Positions 1-7,933 of a stretch of DNA of 64,000 nt are shown here, piece by piece. A program made the position numbers and the translations under genes. Location of the stretch: positions 124,001-188,000 of the forward strand of contig NZ_FTOT01000005.1 of the NCBI RefSeq assembly GCF_900156815.1. Reading direction: 5' to 3'. The notes beneath the pieces are model-generated. The model was not told the origin of the DNA and ran no database searches. It saw only the letters and a program-made list of their open reading frames with translations. Source of the DNA: Gemmobacter megaterium (lineage in GTDB: Bacteria; Pseudomonadota; Alphaproteobacteria; Rhodobacterales; Rhodobacteraceae). Each line of letters begins with the position of its first letter. Position 1 is the first letter of the stretch.

Positions 1-1
1 C

Positions 2-559
2 AATCAGCGCGGGCTGTTCGAGGATTCGCTGTTCGTGCTGCCGCTGGCGGAATCGTCGCTGGAACGTCTGGGCGCCGACCTGCCCGAAGGCGTGATCGTC
101 GGCGGCCGTGGCGACCATTACTTCATGCATCCCGAATACAAGGATGATGCTGATTTCAAAGGCTTCATGGAAGCGTTCAAGGCCAAGAACGGCACCTGGC
201 CGATCTATCCGGTGTTCCACATGTCGCAGGCTTTTGCTGCGCTCGAGGCGGCCTATGTGCGCGCCGCGGAAACCACCGGCAGCGACTTCCCAGAGCGCGA
301 GGACGTGCGCGCGGCAATGGACGGGCTGGAGTTCAAGGGGCTCGGCCGTCCGGTGAAAATCCGCGAGGACAATCAGGGGCTGGAATCGCAGATGCTGGGC
401 GTGACACGCAGTTCGCCGGACCACCCGTTCAAGGTGATCGGTGACATCGTGATCTTTGACCCGGAGCCGATCACCGCGCCCGTGGGTCAGGAAACCCTGT
501 CCTGGATCAAGACGCTGGATGCAGGCTTTCTGGCCATCGAAGGCAAATCCTTCGACTGA
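2..559 (+). CDS. LivK-type ABC transporter substrate-binding protein (3' part)
   Basis: The frame is open from base 2 and ends at TGA 557-559, so only about the last 185 residues are present; the start lies before the window. The visible part has the C-terminal half of a periplasmic leucine/isoleucine/valine-binding-type fold (type 1 periplasmic binding protein), with the motif PIYPVFHMSQAFAAL and a late KIREDNQGL segment typical of the family. The four transporter genes livHMGF follow on the same strand, so this is the binding protein that delivers ligand to them. The ligand (branched-chain amino acid, amide, urea or another small carbon compound) cannot be told from this fragment. A GTG at 35 is internal and not the start. 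Confidence 0.9.
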   Translation, partial: NQRGLFEDSLFVLPLAESSLERLGADLPEGVIVGGRGDHYFMHPEYKDDADFKGFMEAFKAKNGTWPIYPVFHMSQAFAALEAAYVRAAETTGSDFPEREDVRAAMDGLEFKGLGRPVKIREDNQGLESQMLGVTRSSPDHPFKVIGDIVIFDPEPITAPVGQETLSWIKTLDAGFLAIEGKSFD

Positions 560-581
560 TCCACCGCGCCGGACCGGCACC

Positions 582-610
582 GCCGGGCAAGGGCACGCCC
601 CCTGCCCGGC
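582..610 (+). other. Hairpin between binding-protein and permease genes
   Basis: GCCGGGCA (582-589) pairs perfectly with TGCCCGGC (603-610) in the 114-base gap between the binding-protein gene and livH. There is no T run after it. Such hairpins often let the binding protein be made in excess over the membrane parts, by partial termination or by protecting the 3' end of the upstream message. That role is inferred here. Confidence 0.55.
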
Positions 611-673
611 CACTGCAGCGCCTCGGGCCTGCACCCAGACCCCGCCTGCGGGCGGCTTTCACTTCGGGTTCAC

Positions 674-1579
674 ATGACGACGACACTCGCGCTCATCGCC
701 CTGCTCGACGGGATTTCCTATGCCTCGCTGCTGTTTCTGGTGGCGGTCGGCCTGACACTGATCTTCGGTGTGCTTGGCGTGCTGAATGTCGCGCACGGCA
801 GCCTCTATGCCATCGGCGCCTATATGGCCGCCACCCTGGGCGGCTGGCTGACGGCCCAGGGGTACAATCCCTGGCTGACCTTCCCCGCCTTGATGGCCGC
901 CGCGATCCTGACCGGGGTTGTGGTCGGCGGGCTGATGGAACGCTTTCTGCTGCGCCAGATCTATGAAAAAGACCCCACGCTGCAACTGTTGATCACCTTT
1001 GCCGTGTTCATGGTGCTGGAGAATGTGCAGCGCATGGTCTGGGGCGTGCAGCCCTATTTCATGTCCGAACCCTTGCGGGCGCTTGGCAATATCGAACTGC
1101 TGGGCATCCGCTACACCGCCTATCAGATCGTGTTCCTTCCGGTCATGGCGATCCTGACCATGGTGGGGCTGCGCTATTTCCTGCGCCACACCCTGGCCGG
1201 GGCCAAGATCGTGGCCGTGACCGAGGACCGCGAGGCCGCGACCTCCATCGGCATCGACGCGCGCAAGGTTTATTTCGTCACCTTCGTCATCGGCGCCTGC
1301 CTTGCGGCCATGGGCGGGGCGCTGGCAACCCCAACCACATCCGTGCTGCCCGGCATGGGGGCGAACATGATCGTGCTCAGCTTTGCCGTCGCCGCCACCG
1401 CCGGACTTGGCAATATCGAAGGCGCGCTGCTGGCCGCACTGCTGATCGGCGTGGCGCGGTCGTTCGCCGTCTACATCATGCCCGAAACAGAGGTTCTGAT
1501 GCCCTATCTCATCATGGTGCTGATCCTGCTGTGGCGGCCGATGGGTCTGTTCGGCGCGGTTCAGGCAAGGAAGATCTGA
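674..1579 (+). CDS. livH: Branched-chain amino acid-type ABC transporter permease LivH
   Basis: This 301-residue, very hydrophobic protein is the first of two membrane subunits of a LIV-type (HAAT family) importer in the inner membrane. It shows the family pattern of about eight membrane segments, the early GLTLIFGVLGVLNVAHG stretch (around residues 30-45), and the EDREAATSIGI cytoplasmic loop (around residues 185-195) that contacts the ATPases. It opens the livHMGF run: livM starts one base after its TGA. The preferred start is the ATG at 674, which gives the usual N-terminus. Substrate identity is not shown by the sequence. Confidence 0.93.
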   Translation: MTTTLALIALLDGISYASLLFLVAVGLTLIFGVLGVLNVAHGSLYAIGAYMAATLGGWLTAQGYNPWLTFPALMAAAILTGVVVGGLMERFLLRQIYEKDPTLQLLITFAVFMVLENVQRMVWGVQPYFMSEPLRALGNIELLGIRYTAYQIVFLPVMAILTMVGLRYFLRHTLAGAKIVAVTEDREAATSIGIDARKVYFVTFVIGACLAAMGGALATPTTSVLPGMGANMIVLSFAVAATAGLGNIEGALLAALLIGVARSFAVYIMPETEVLMPYLIMVLILLWRPMGLFGAVQARKI

Positions 1580-1580
1580 C

Positions 1581-2540
1581 ATGCAACGACTGATCCTTGC
1601 CGCGTTGCTGATCGCGCTGTTCACCCTGCCGTTCACCTTTGCCAGCTCTGTCACGATCGCAACGCTGATCTTTGCCAAGGCGCTGGCCGTGCTGGGTATC
1701 TTTGTCCTGCTGCAAGCGGGCCAGGTCTCTTTCGGCCATGGCATGTTCTTTGCCGCCGGCGCCTATGCCGCGGCCTATTTCGGCGTCGTATGGCGGGCGC
1801 CCGACCTGCTGGTGCTGACGGTGGCCGTCATCGCCATCAGCGGTGTCTCGGGGTTGATCATCGGGCTTTTCGTTTCGCGGTATCGCCTGATCTTCTTCTC
1901 GATGTTGAACCTTGCGTTTTCCATGGTGCTTTTCGCGCTGCTGGAAAAGCTGTTCCACTACACCGGCGGCACCGACGGAATGCGCATCCGCCGCCCCTCG
2001 CTCATGGGATATACGTTCAGCCGGTCGGATTTCGACATGGCCATGTTCTACTATGCGCTGATCCTGATGGTGCTGTGCACCGGATTGGTCTGGCTGTACC
2101 TGCGTTCCCCGCTGGGACAGGCGTTGAAGGCGGTCAAGGTGAACGAAACCCGGCTGGAATATATCGGCCTGTCGGCCAACCACACGCTGCTGGTTGCCTA
2201 TGTGTTCTCGGCCGTTCTTGCGGGGCTGGGCGGGCTGGCCTTCGGTCTGGTGCAGGGGCTGGCGACGCCGGACCTGACGTTCTGGACCCGTTCGGGCGAA
2301 TTCGTCTTCATCGCGGTGCTGGGCGGGATCGGATCGGTGTTCGGGGTTTTCGCGGGGACGGCGGTCTACGAGATCGTGCGCTTCTACGCCGCGGCCTTGC
2401 TGGATGACAGCTGGCAGCTCATCCTGGGCATCACGCTGATCGCGGTGATCCTGACGGTGCCTTCGGGGCTGATCGGCCTGCCCGCCCGCCTGCGCGCCGC
2501 ATTCGGCGGTGCCCGGACCAATGGAAAGGACAAGGCATGA
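1581..2540 (+). CDS. livM: Branched-chain amino acid-type ABC transporter permease LivM
   Basis: Second inner-membrane subunit of the importer, 319 residues. It carries the LivM hallmark GQVSFGHGMFFAAGAYAAA (near residues 45-65) and a cytoplasmic loop LGQALKAVKVNETRLEYIG (near 180-200) that docks on the ATP-binding subunits. The ATG follows the livH stop by one base, and its last four bases overlap the livG start (ATGA), so translation is coupled. About 9-10 membrane segments are visible. It forms a heterodimeric channel with LivH. Confidence 0.93.
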   Translation: MQRLILAALLIALFTLPFTFASSVTIATLIFAKALAVLGIFVLLQAGQVSFGHGMFFAAGAYAAAYFGVVWRAPDLLVLTVAVIAISGVSGLIIGLFVSRYRLIFFSMLNLAFSMVLFALLEKLFHYTGGTDGMRIRRPSLMGYTFSRSDFDMAMFYYALILMVLCTGLVWLYLRSPLGQALKAVKVNETRLEYIGLSANHTLLVAYVFSAVLAGLGGLAFGLVQGLATPDLTFWTRSGEFVFIAVLGGIGSVFGVFAGTAVYEIVRFYAAALLDDSWQLILGITLIAVILTVPSGLIGLPARLRAAFGGARTNGKDKA

Positions 2541-3280
2541 CCGCGCCACTTCTGTCTGCCCGTGGCATCCAGATCCGCTTTGGCGGCGTGATTGCGGCCG
2601 ATGGCATCGACCTGGATATCTTTGACCGGGAAAACCTTGCGATCATCGGCCCCAACGGGGCGGGCAAGACGACCTTTCTCAACATCACCACCGGCTATCT
2701 CAAGCCGCAGGGGGGGTCGGTCACGCTGAACGGCCGGGAAATTCTGGGCACGCCCCCCCGGCGCATCACCCGCATGGGCGTGGCGCGGGCGTTCCAGATT
2801 CCGCAGTTGTTCACCGAACATACCGTGCTGGAAAACATGCTGCTGTCGGCCGCCGTGCGCGAGCGTATCTGGAACCCGCTGCGCCCACTGTCGCGCATCC
2901 GGCAACGGGCCGAGATGCTGGACCTGCTGGACCTGGTCGGTTGCGCGGACATCGCCGATCGCCTCGCCTCGGAACTGCCAGAGGGGCAACGCAAGCTGGT
3001 GGATATCGCCATCGCGCTGGCACAGCGGCCAAAGCTGCTGCTGATGGACGAACCCACTTCGGGCGTGGCAACCGCCGACAAGTTCGGCATCATGGAAATC
3101 CTGATCAAGGCACTGCGCGAGGCCCAGGTCGCCTCTGTCTTTGTCGAACACGACATGGAAATGGTCTCGCGCTATGCCAGCCGTGTCGCCGTATGGTCGC
3201 AGGGCAAGATCCAGATGACCGGAACCCCGGATGTCGTGATGAAGGATCCCGACGTCATCCGCACCGTGATCGGAGGCTGA
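2537..3280 (+). CDS. livG: LIV-type ABC transporter ATP-binding protein LivG
   Basis: ATPase subunit of 247 residues that drives the importer from the cytoplasmic face. Walker A is GPNGAGKTT (around residues 36-44) and Walker B is LLLMDEPTSG with the switch histidine in VFVEHDMEMV. The ABC signature is degenerate: the usual LSGGQ/LSYGQ is read as LPEGQRKL. That variant keeps the central Gly-Gln and is seen in parts of the LivG family, so it is not evidence of inactivation. It overlaps livM by four bases and ends one base before livF. Confidence 0.92.
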   Translation: MTAPLLSARGIQIRFGGVIAADGIDLDIFDRENLAIIGPNGAGKTTFLNITTGYLKPQGGSVTLNGREILGTPPRRITRMGVARAFQIPQLFTEHTVLENMLLSAAVRERIWNPLRPLSRIRQRAEMLDLLDLVGCADIADRLASELPEGQRKLVDIAIALAQRPKLLLMDEPTSGVATADKFGIMEILIKALREAQVASVFVEHDMEMVSRYASRVAVWSQGKIQMTGTPDVVMKDPDVIRTVIGG

Positions 3281-3281
3281 A

Positions 3282-3971
3282 ATGCTGGAACTGCAATCTG
3301 TCCATGTCTCGATCAGCGGCATTTCCATCCTGCGCGACATCAGCTTTCGTGCAGGACAATCGGAAACCATCGCCTTGGTGGGGCACAACGGGGCGGGCAA
3401 GACGACAACCCTGCGCACCATCATGGGATTCACCCAGACGCGCGGCAGCGTAACATTCGAGGGGCGCGACCTGATCAAGGTCGCCCCCCATGATCGCCCC
3501 GGTCTTGGCATCGGCTATGCCCCCGAGGATCGGCGCCTGTTTTCCGGCTTTACCGTCGAGGAAAACATTCTGCTGCCGGCCCGCATCGCAGGCTTGTCGC
3601 CCTCAGAGACGGCCAAGCGCCGTGATCGGGCCTACAGCGTGCTGCCAGAACTGAAAACGCTGGCCCCTCGCCCGGCAGGGTCGGTCTCGGGCGGTCAGGG
3701 CAAGATGGTTGCGTTGGGGCGTGCGCTGATGTCGGCGACGCGCCTGCTGTTGCTGGACGAGCCGTTTCAGGGCCTGGCCCCGGTGCTGGCCAACACCTAT
3801 GCCGCCGCCTTGCGCCGCCTGCACGAACTGGCGCCAGAGATCTCGGTGATCATCACCGAGTCAAACCCCGAGCTGCTTGAACGGTTTGCCAACCGTGTGA
3901 TCACAATGGAACGCGGCGCCATCGCCTCGGACCGGATCGTGCAACAGGGCGCAGCGCAAACGCCCGCCTGA
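3282..3971 (+). CDS. livF: LIV-type ABC transporter ATP-binding protein LivF
   Basis: Second ATPase of the importer, 229 residues. It has Walker A GHNGAGKTT, signature VSGGQGKMVALGRAL and Walker B LLLLDEPFQGLAP, the last being characteristic of LivF. The H-loop position reads ITESN (residues about 198-202), so the usual switch histidine is not at the normal place; LivF proteins often have EQN there, and LivG supplies a histidine. It is the last gene of the transport run, and a long hairpin follows 17 bases after the stop. Confidence 0.92.
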   Translation: MLELQSVHVSISGISILRDISFRAGQSETIALVGHNGAGKTTTLRTIMGFTQTRGSVTFEGRDLIKVAPHDRPGLGIGYAPEDRRLFSGFTVEENILLPARIAGLSPSETAKRRDRAYSVLPELKTLAPRPAGSVSGGQGKMVALGRALMSATRLLLLDEPFQGLAPVLANTYAAALRRLHELAPEISVIITESNPELLERFANRVITMERGAIASDRIVQQGAAQTPA

Positions 3972-3987
3972 CACAGGCAGCCCCGGC

Positions 3988-4028
3988 AGGACACACCCCG
4001 AAGGCGCCATGCCTGCGGGGGGTGTCCT
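3988..4028 (+). terminator. Hairpin terminator after livF
   Basis: AGGACACACCCC (3988-3999) pairs with GGGGGGTGTCCT (4017-4028) with one mismatch, and AGGC/GCCT pair inside it. It starts 17 bases after the livF stop. No long T run follows, so termination may need Rho or be partial. Confidence 0.6.
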
Positions 4029-4154
4029 GTAACGCCCGATTCAAGCATAATATATTGATATTACTTGCAAAACAAATCGGTATTTGTGCGATGGCAAGGC
4101 CGGTTCCATCCTTTCGCAGGGCCCCGTCGCGGGGCCTTAACGGGAGGAACCACG

Positions 4155-5162
4155 ATGAAAGAAAAACTGTCGCTCAGCCGCAGGGGCTTTCTGCGGACCG
4201 GCAGCCTGTTCGCTGCCGCGCCGCTTGCCGCCCCCTTCGTGTCCGCCGGTCTGATCCCGGCGGCGGCCCAGGCCCAGACCGTAACGCCCGCCCTCAGCCA
4301 GCCCAGTTGGTACCGCTTTGCCATCGGGGAGTATGAGGCCACCATCCTGTCGGATGGCTTGCTGGATCTGGGCTCCGCAGCCGACCAGTTCCCCAAGGCC
4401 GATCCAGCCGAAGTCCAGAAGATCATGGACGAAGAATTCCTGCCCATGGCGCCGATGATGCTGGAACAGAACTGTCTGATCCTGAAAACCGCCGACCGGC
4501 TGGTGCTGTTTGACAGCGGCATGGGATCGACCAAGCTGTTCGGTGACGATTCCGGCAAGCTGCTGGCCAACATCAAGGCGGCGGGGTTCGATCCGGCAAC
4601 GATCACCGATATCGTGCTGACCCACGCCCATTGCGACCATTGCTGGGGGATCATGGCCGATGACGGAACGCCGAACTTCCCCAATGCCGACATCCACATC
4701 TCGCAAGCCGATTTCGACTTCTGGACCGACGAGGGCAAGCTGACGGCAGGCGGCTTTGTGCAGACCTTTGTCGAAGGGGCACGCAAGAACCTGCTCCCCC
4801 GGCGCGAACGGGTGTTCTTCTTTGACGATGGCAAGGAAGTCCTGCCCGGCATTCAGGCCGTGTCCACACCTGGCCACACCATCGGGCATACGTCCTTTGT
4901 GATCACATCGGGCGGGCAGAACTTCCTGAACGTGGGCGATGTGGTGCATCACTATGCGTTGCTGTTCAAGAACCCGCAGTGGGAATTCGCCTTTGACAGC
5001 GATCCGGCTCAGGCAGCCAAGACCCGCGTCAAACTGTACGAGATGGCCGTTTCCGAACGCTTGCCGATGATCGGCTATCACTTCCCCTTTCCCGGCATCG
5101 GCAACATCCGGCGCGATGGCACTGCCTTCCGCTATGTTCCGGCGCATTACCATCACGGATAG
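4155..5162 (+). CDS. Tat-exported metallo-beta-lactamase-fold hydrolase
   Basis: The ATG at 4155 has a good ribosome site (GGGAGGAAC) and gives 335 residues; the frame is open further upstream, but without such a site. The N-terminus has the twin-arginine signal SRRGFLRTG (residues 8-16), a hydrophobic stretch and an AQAQ-type cleavage region near 40, so a folded, metal-loaded enzyme is probably sent to the periplasm. The metal motif THAHCDH is at residues 156-162, with later ligands in STPGHTIGH, NVGD and GYHFPFPG. This resembles the lactonase/methyl parathion hydrolase-like branch, but substrate is not shown. A GGCCCCG hairpin (4120-4136) sits in the leader just before the ribosome site. 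An AT-rich patch at 4045-4085 probably holds its own promoter. Confidence 0.85.
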   Translation: MKEKLSLSRRGFLRTGSLFAAAPLAAPFVSAGLIPAAAQAQTVTPALSQPSWYRFAIGEYEATILSDGLLDLGSAADQFPKADPAEVQKIMDEEFLPMAPMMLEQNCLILKTADRLVLFDSGMGSTKLFGDDSGKLLANIKAAGFDPATITDIVLTHAHCDHCWGIMADDGTPNFPNADIHISQADFDFWTDEGKLTAGGFVQTFVEGARKNLLPRRERVFFFDDGKEVLPGIQAVSTPGHTIGHTSFVITSGGQNFLNVGDVVHHYALLFKNPQWEFAFDSDPAQAAKTRVKLYEMAVSERLPMIGYHFPFPGIGNIRRDGTAFRYVPAHYHHG

Positions 5163-5167
5163 GCAAC

Positions 5168-5191
5168 GCCCGGCGCCTGCGGGCGCCGGGC
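5168..5191 (+). terminator. Hairpin after the metallo-hydrolase gene
   Basis: GCCCGGCGCC (5168-5177) and GGCGCCGGGC (5182-5191) form a perfect 10-bp stem with a 4-base loop, five bases after the stop of the metallo-hydrolase. It has no T tract on the plus strand. Confidence 0.6.
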
Positions 5192-5212
5192 TATGGCATG
5201 GCAGATCGAAAA

Positions 5213-5232
5213 AGGCGCCCCACGGGGCGCCT
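5213..5232 (-). terminator. Intrinsic terminator of the 5257 gene
   Basis: AGGCGCCCC and GGGGCGCCT form a perfect 9-bp stem with a two-base loop. On the minus strand it is followed by a run of T, so it is a classical terminator for the gene ending at 5257. Confidence 0.75.
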
Positions 5233-5256
5233 GTCATGTCAGCGGCTGGGCCGGGA

Positions 5257-5562
5257 TCAGCGGCGCTTGCGGACGGCGGCTTCTGCGCGGACCGGGATCA
5301 GCGCGTCATGCTGGCGCAGGCCGCCCTGCGGCGGGTCGTCGCGTTCCGCCATCGCCATCACGGCAATGCCGAACTGCACCCCTGCAAAGATCGTGCCGGA
5401 GAACATGAAGATCATCACCCCCGCCAGCCAGCCCATCTGCGACCCCAGGATCAGATGGCGCAATCCCGCCACATCCAACCCGAGCAGTACGCCAAGGAAC
5501 ACCGCCGACAGCCCAAAGCCGATGGCCACGTTGACGATATACAGGCGAACGAGCTTCGGCAT
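5257..5562 (-). CDS. Small two-helix membrane protein, unknown function
   Basis: This 101-residue protein is not one I can name. It has two clear membrane helices, LYIVNVAIGFGLSAVFLGV (about 7-25) and AGVMIFMFSGTIFAGVQFG (about 47-65). A charged C-terminal tail ends in VRKRR and is predicted to face the cytoplasm. It lies downstream of nusB on the same strand with a 107-base gap and has its own terminator, so it may be read through from the ribB-ribH-nusB operon or transcribed alone. Codon use matches neighbours. The frame is intact and the gene is probably conserved in the family, but I cannot confirm that here. Confidence 0.6.
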   Translation of the reverse strand: MPKLVRLYIVNVAIGFGLSAVFLGVLLGLDVAGLRHLILGSQMGWLAGVMIFMFSGTIFAGVQFGIAVMAMAERDDPPQGGLRQHDALIPVRAEAAVRKRR

Positions 5563-5669
5563 GATGATTCTCCGTGCTGCACTTGCATCAAGGTAGCGCA
5601 GAATCGCGTCGCGTCCAGTGCCAGCTTGACGCAGGCGCCAAACCGGCGCCGCACCGCGCGGCGCCCTGG

Positions 5670-6161
5670 CTACTGGCCGAATGCCTCGGGCTTGGCCTCG
5701 CGCGCCATATGATCCAGCACGGCGTTCACGAACTTTGGCTCCTTGCGGTCGGGAAAGAACGCCTTGGCCACATCGACGAATTCGGTGATCACCACTTTGG
5801 GCGGTGTGCCGGGCGACAGCAATTCCGCCCCCGCCGCACGGAACAGCGCCCGCAGCACCGGGTCGATGCGGTCGATGGGCCAGGCCGCAACCAGCGCGCG
5901 ATCCGTCATCTGGTCGATTCTGGCCTGCCAGTTCACCGCACCATCCAGCAGCAGCCGGAAGTGACCCGAGTCGGCATCGGAAAATTCCACGCCGTCAACC
6001 ACCATGCCGAAGCGGTGGGATTCGAATTCGCGCGCCACCCGTTCCATGGTCTGGCCGGATTGCTCCATCTGATACAGAGCCTGGACCGCATAAAGCCGCG
6101 CGGCCGATTTCTGCTGGCGCTTTTCAGCGGTGGCGGCCTTGCGTTTTTCTTCGGGCGTCAT
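5670..6161 (-). CDS. nusB: Transcription antitermination factor NusB
   Basis: An RNA-binding factor that joins NusE (ribosomal protein S10) at boxA sites to let RNA polymerase read through rRNA operons. The 163-residue product begins MTPEEKRKAATAEKR and has the all-helical NusB pattern, including ARLYAVQALYQMEQSG (about 20-35) and the conserved late block VVITEFVDVAKAFF...KFVNAVLDH. The start at 6161 is preferred: it has a GAAGGAG site and its ATG overlaps the ribH stop by four bases. Translation upstream of it in the same frame is a shadow. The ribH-nusB pair is common across bacteria. Confidence 0.93.
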   Translation of the reverse strand: MTPEEKRKAATAEKRQQKSAARLYAVQALYQMEQSGQTMERVAREFESHRFGMVVDGVEFSDADSGHFRLLLDGAVNWQARIDQMTDRALVAAWPIDRIDPVLRALFRAAGAELLSPGTPPKVVITEFVDVAKAFFPDRKEPKFVNAVLDHMAREAKPEAFGQ

Positions 6162-6676
6162 GCGCGGAATGCTCCTTCGTCGGCGCGAAAACCGATGCCC
6201 TTGGTCGCGCCAGACCATCTGCGGGCCAGCGCGATCAGGTGCAGCGCAGCCATGGCGGCCCCGCCGCCCTTGTTCTGATCCGCCGGATCGGCACGCACGG
6301 CAGCCTGCTGATGGGTCTCCACCGTCAGGATACCGTTTCCGATGCAGGCCCCTTGCAGGCCCAGCAGCGTGATGGCGCGCGAACTGTCGTTGCACACCGT
6401 ATCGTAATGCGTCGTCTCGCCGCGGATCACGCACCCAAGCGCGACATAGCCGTCATAGTTGGACAACCGCTCCGCCATGGCGATGGCCGAGGGAATTTCC
6501 AGCGCGCCGGGGACTTCGACCAGATCGCAGGTTGCGCCCACCTGCTCCGCCGCGCCACGTGCGCCCGCGATCAGGTTGTCGGCGATGTCCTTGTAATACG
6601 GCGCCACCACGATCAGCAGCTTGACCGGCTTGTCAAAGACCGGCGCCGGCAGGGTGTAATGCGAGGATCCGGCCAT
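6158..6676 (-). CDS. ribH: 6,7-dimethyl-8-ribityllumazine synthase RibH
   Basis: Condenses 5-amino-6-ribitylamino-uracil with 3,4-dihydroxy-2-butanone 4-phosphate to give lumazine, the penultimate step to riboflavin. The 172-residue protein has the family motifs VEVPGALEIPSAI (around residues 55-67) and GCVIRGETTHYD (around 82-93), the latter containing the active-site region. It starts three bases after the ribB stop and overlaps nusB by four bases, so the three genes form an operon. The tail after TKGIGFRA is slightly longer than usual. Confidence 0.95.
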   Translation of the reverse strand: MAGSSHYTLPAPVFDKPVKLLIVVAPYYKDIADNLIAGARGAAEQVGATCDLVEVPGALEIPSAIAMAERLSNYDGYVALGCVIRGETTHYDTVCNDSSRAITLLGLQGACIGNGILTVETHQQAAVRADPADQNKGGGAAMAALHLIALARRWSGATKGIGFRADEGAFRA

Positions 6677-6679
6677 GGC

Positions 6680-7804
6680 TTACTCCTTGGGAATGGGGCG
6701 GGTGCCGGTGATTTCAAGATCGTAGGCCTCAAGGCCCACCACCTTGGGCTTGGCCGAGTTCGTCACCAGTTCGATCCGCCGCAGGCCAAGCGCCGACAGG
6801 ATCTGCGCCCCCAGCCCATACTGGCGCAGCGTCTGCGGCGAATGTTCGCCCTCCATCACCAGTTTCATCGTGGTATCGCGCAGCAGCACCACAACGCCCC
6901 GGCCTTCCGTCGCAATCAGGCGCATCGAGGCCTGCATCTCGCCTGAGCGGCCAGGATTGATGCCCAGCACATCCTCCAGCGGATCAAGCGCATGGATCCG
7001 CACCAGCACCGGCGCGTCGGTGGTCAGGTCGCCCTTGGTCAGCACGATATGTTCGGCGCCCTGCGTCTCGTCGGCAAAGACCCGCATCAGCCAGTCGCCG
7101 CCATAGGCCGAGGTCACACGCTTGACCGCTTTTTCATTCACCAGATTGTCATGGCGGCGGCGATAGGCGATCAGGTCCGAAATCGTCCCCACCTTGAGCC
7201 CGTGCCGCTGGGCAAAGGCGATCAGGTCGGGCAGCCGCGCCATGGTGCCGTCATCATTCATGATCTCGCAGATCACGCCCGACGGATTCAGCCCGGCCAG
7301 ACGGCTGATATCCACCGCCGCCTCGGTATGGCCGGCACGCACCAGCACGCCACCATCGCGGGCGCGCAGCGGGAACACATGGCCCGGCGTCGCAATATCG
7401 GCCGCGCCCTTGGTCGGGTCGATGGCCACCGAAATGGTGCGCGCCCGGTCATGGGCAGAGATCCCGGTTGTCACCCCTTCGCGCGCCTCGATCGACAGCG
7501 TGAAGGCCGTTTCGTGACGCGACGAGTTCTTGGGGCTCATCAGCGGCAGGCCCAGTTGCTCGATCCGCCGCGCCGGCATGGCCAGGCAGATCAGCCCGCG
7601 CCCATGCGTCGCCATGAAGTTGATCGCGGCAGGCGTGCACATCTGCGCGGGGATCACCAGATCGCCTTCGTTCTCGCGGTCTTCGTGATCGACCAGAATG
7701 AACATGCGCCCGTTGCGCGCATCCTCGATGATGTCCTCGATGGGCGAAATGGCAGCGCCCCAGTCGCGCTCCACCGGCCCCGGATTGTCGTAGCTTTCGG
7801 CCAT
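6680..7804 (-). CDS. ribB: 3,4-dihydroxy-2-butanone 4-phosphate synthase with degenerate GTP cyclohydrolase II-like domain (RibBX type)
   Basis: The N-terminal half is a normal DHBP synthase: [16 protein letters not shown] carries the acidic metal-binding loop and [11 protein letters not shown] the central block. It makes the four-carbon partner for RibH from ribulose 5-phosphate. The C-terminal half aligns with GTP cyclohydrolase II ([13 protein letters not shown] and [10 protein letters not shown]) but has none of the three zinc cysteines and lacks the GRNIGL-type active-site segment, so it should not open GTP. This is the arrangement called RibBX in some proteobacteria. The start at 7804 (374 residues) has an AGGGGGG site; an ATG seven codons upstream has none. 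First gene of the operon with ribH and nusB. Confidence 0.9.
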   Translation of the reverse strand: MAESYDNPGPVERDWGAAISPIEDIIEDARNGRMFILVDHEDRENEGDLVIPAQMCTPAAINFMATHGRGLICLAMPARRIEQLGLPLMSPKNSSRHETAFTLSIEAREGVTTGISAHDRARTISVAIDPTKGAADIATPGHVFPLRARDGGVLVRAGHTEAAVDISRLAGLNPSGVICEIMNDDGTMARLPDLIAFAQRHGLKVGTISDLIAYRRRHDNLVNEKAVKRVTSAYGGDWLMRVFADETQGAEHIVLTKGDLTTDAPVLVRIHALDPLEDVLGINPGRSGEMQASMRLIATEGRGVVVLLRDTTMKLVMEGEHSPQTLRQYGLGAQILSALGLRRIELVTNSAKPKVVGLEAYDLEITGTRPIPKE

Positions 7805-7933
7805 GGGCAGCCCCCCTGATCGCATTCTCTCTGGCAGATAGCGCAGGCGGCGCCGGGTGGCCAGTGCCTATCGGCTTGACCTTGCTGCACAGTGGGGTCA
7901 CCTCTCATGCACCGAAGCGAAAGGCGCCCCGCA

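Noticed and set aside
659-2549. Long minus-strand frames opposite livH and livM
   Set aside because: The translations are charged, His/Gln-rich shadows; the plus-strand permeases are certain.
7805-7933. FMN riboswitch before ribB
   Set aside because: Looked for because riboflavin genes often have one. The 129-base divergent gap is too short and shows no matching conserved segments.
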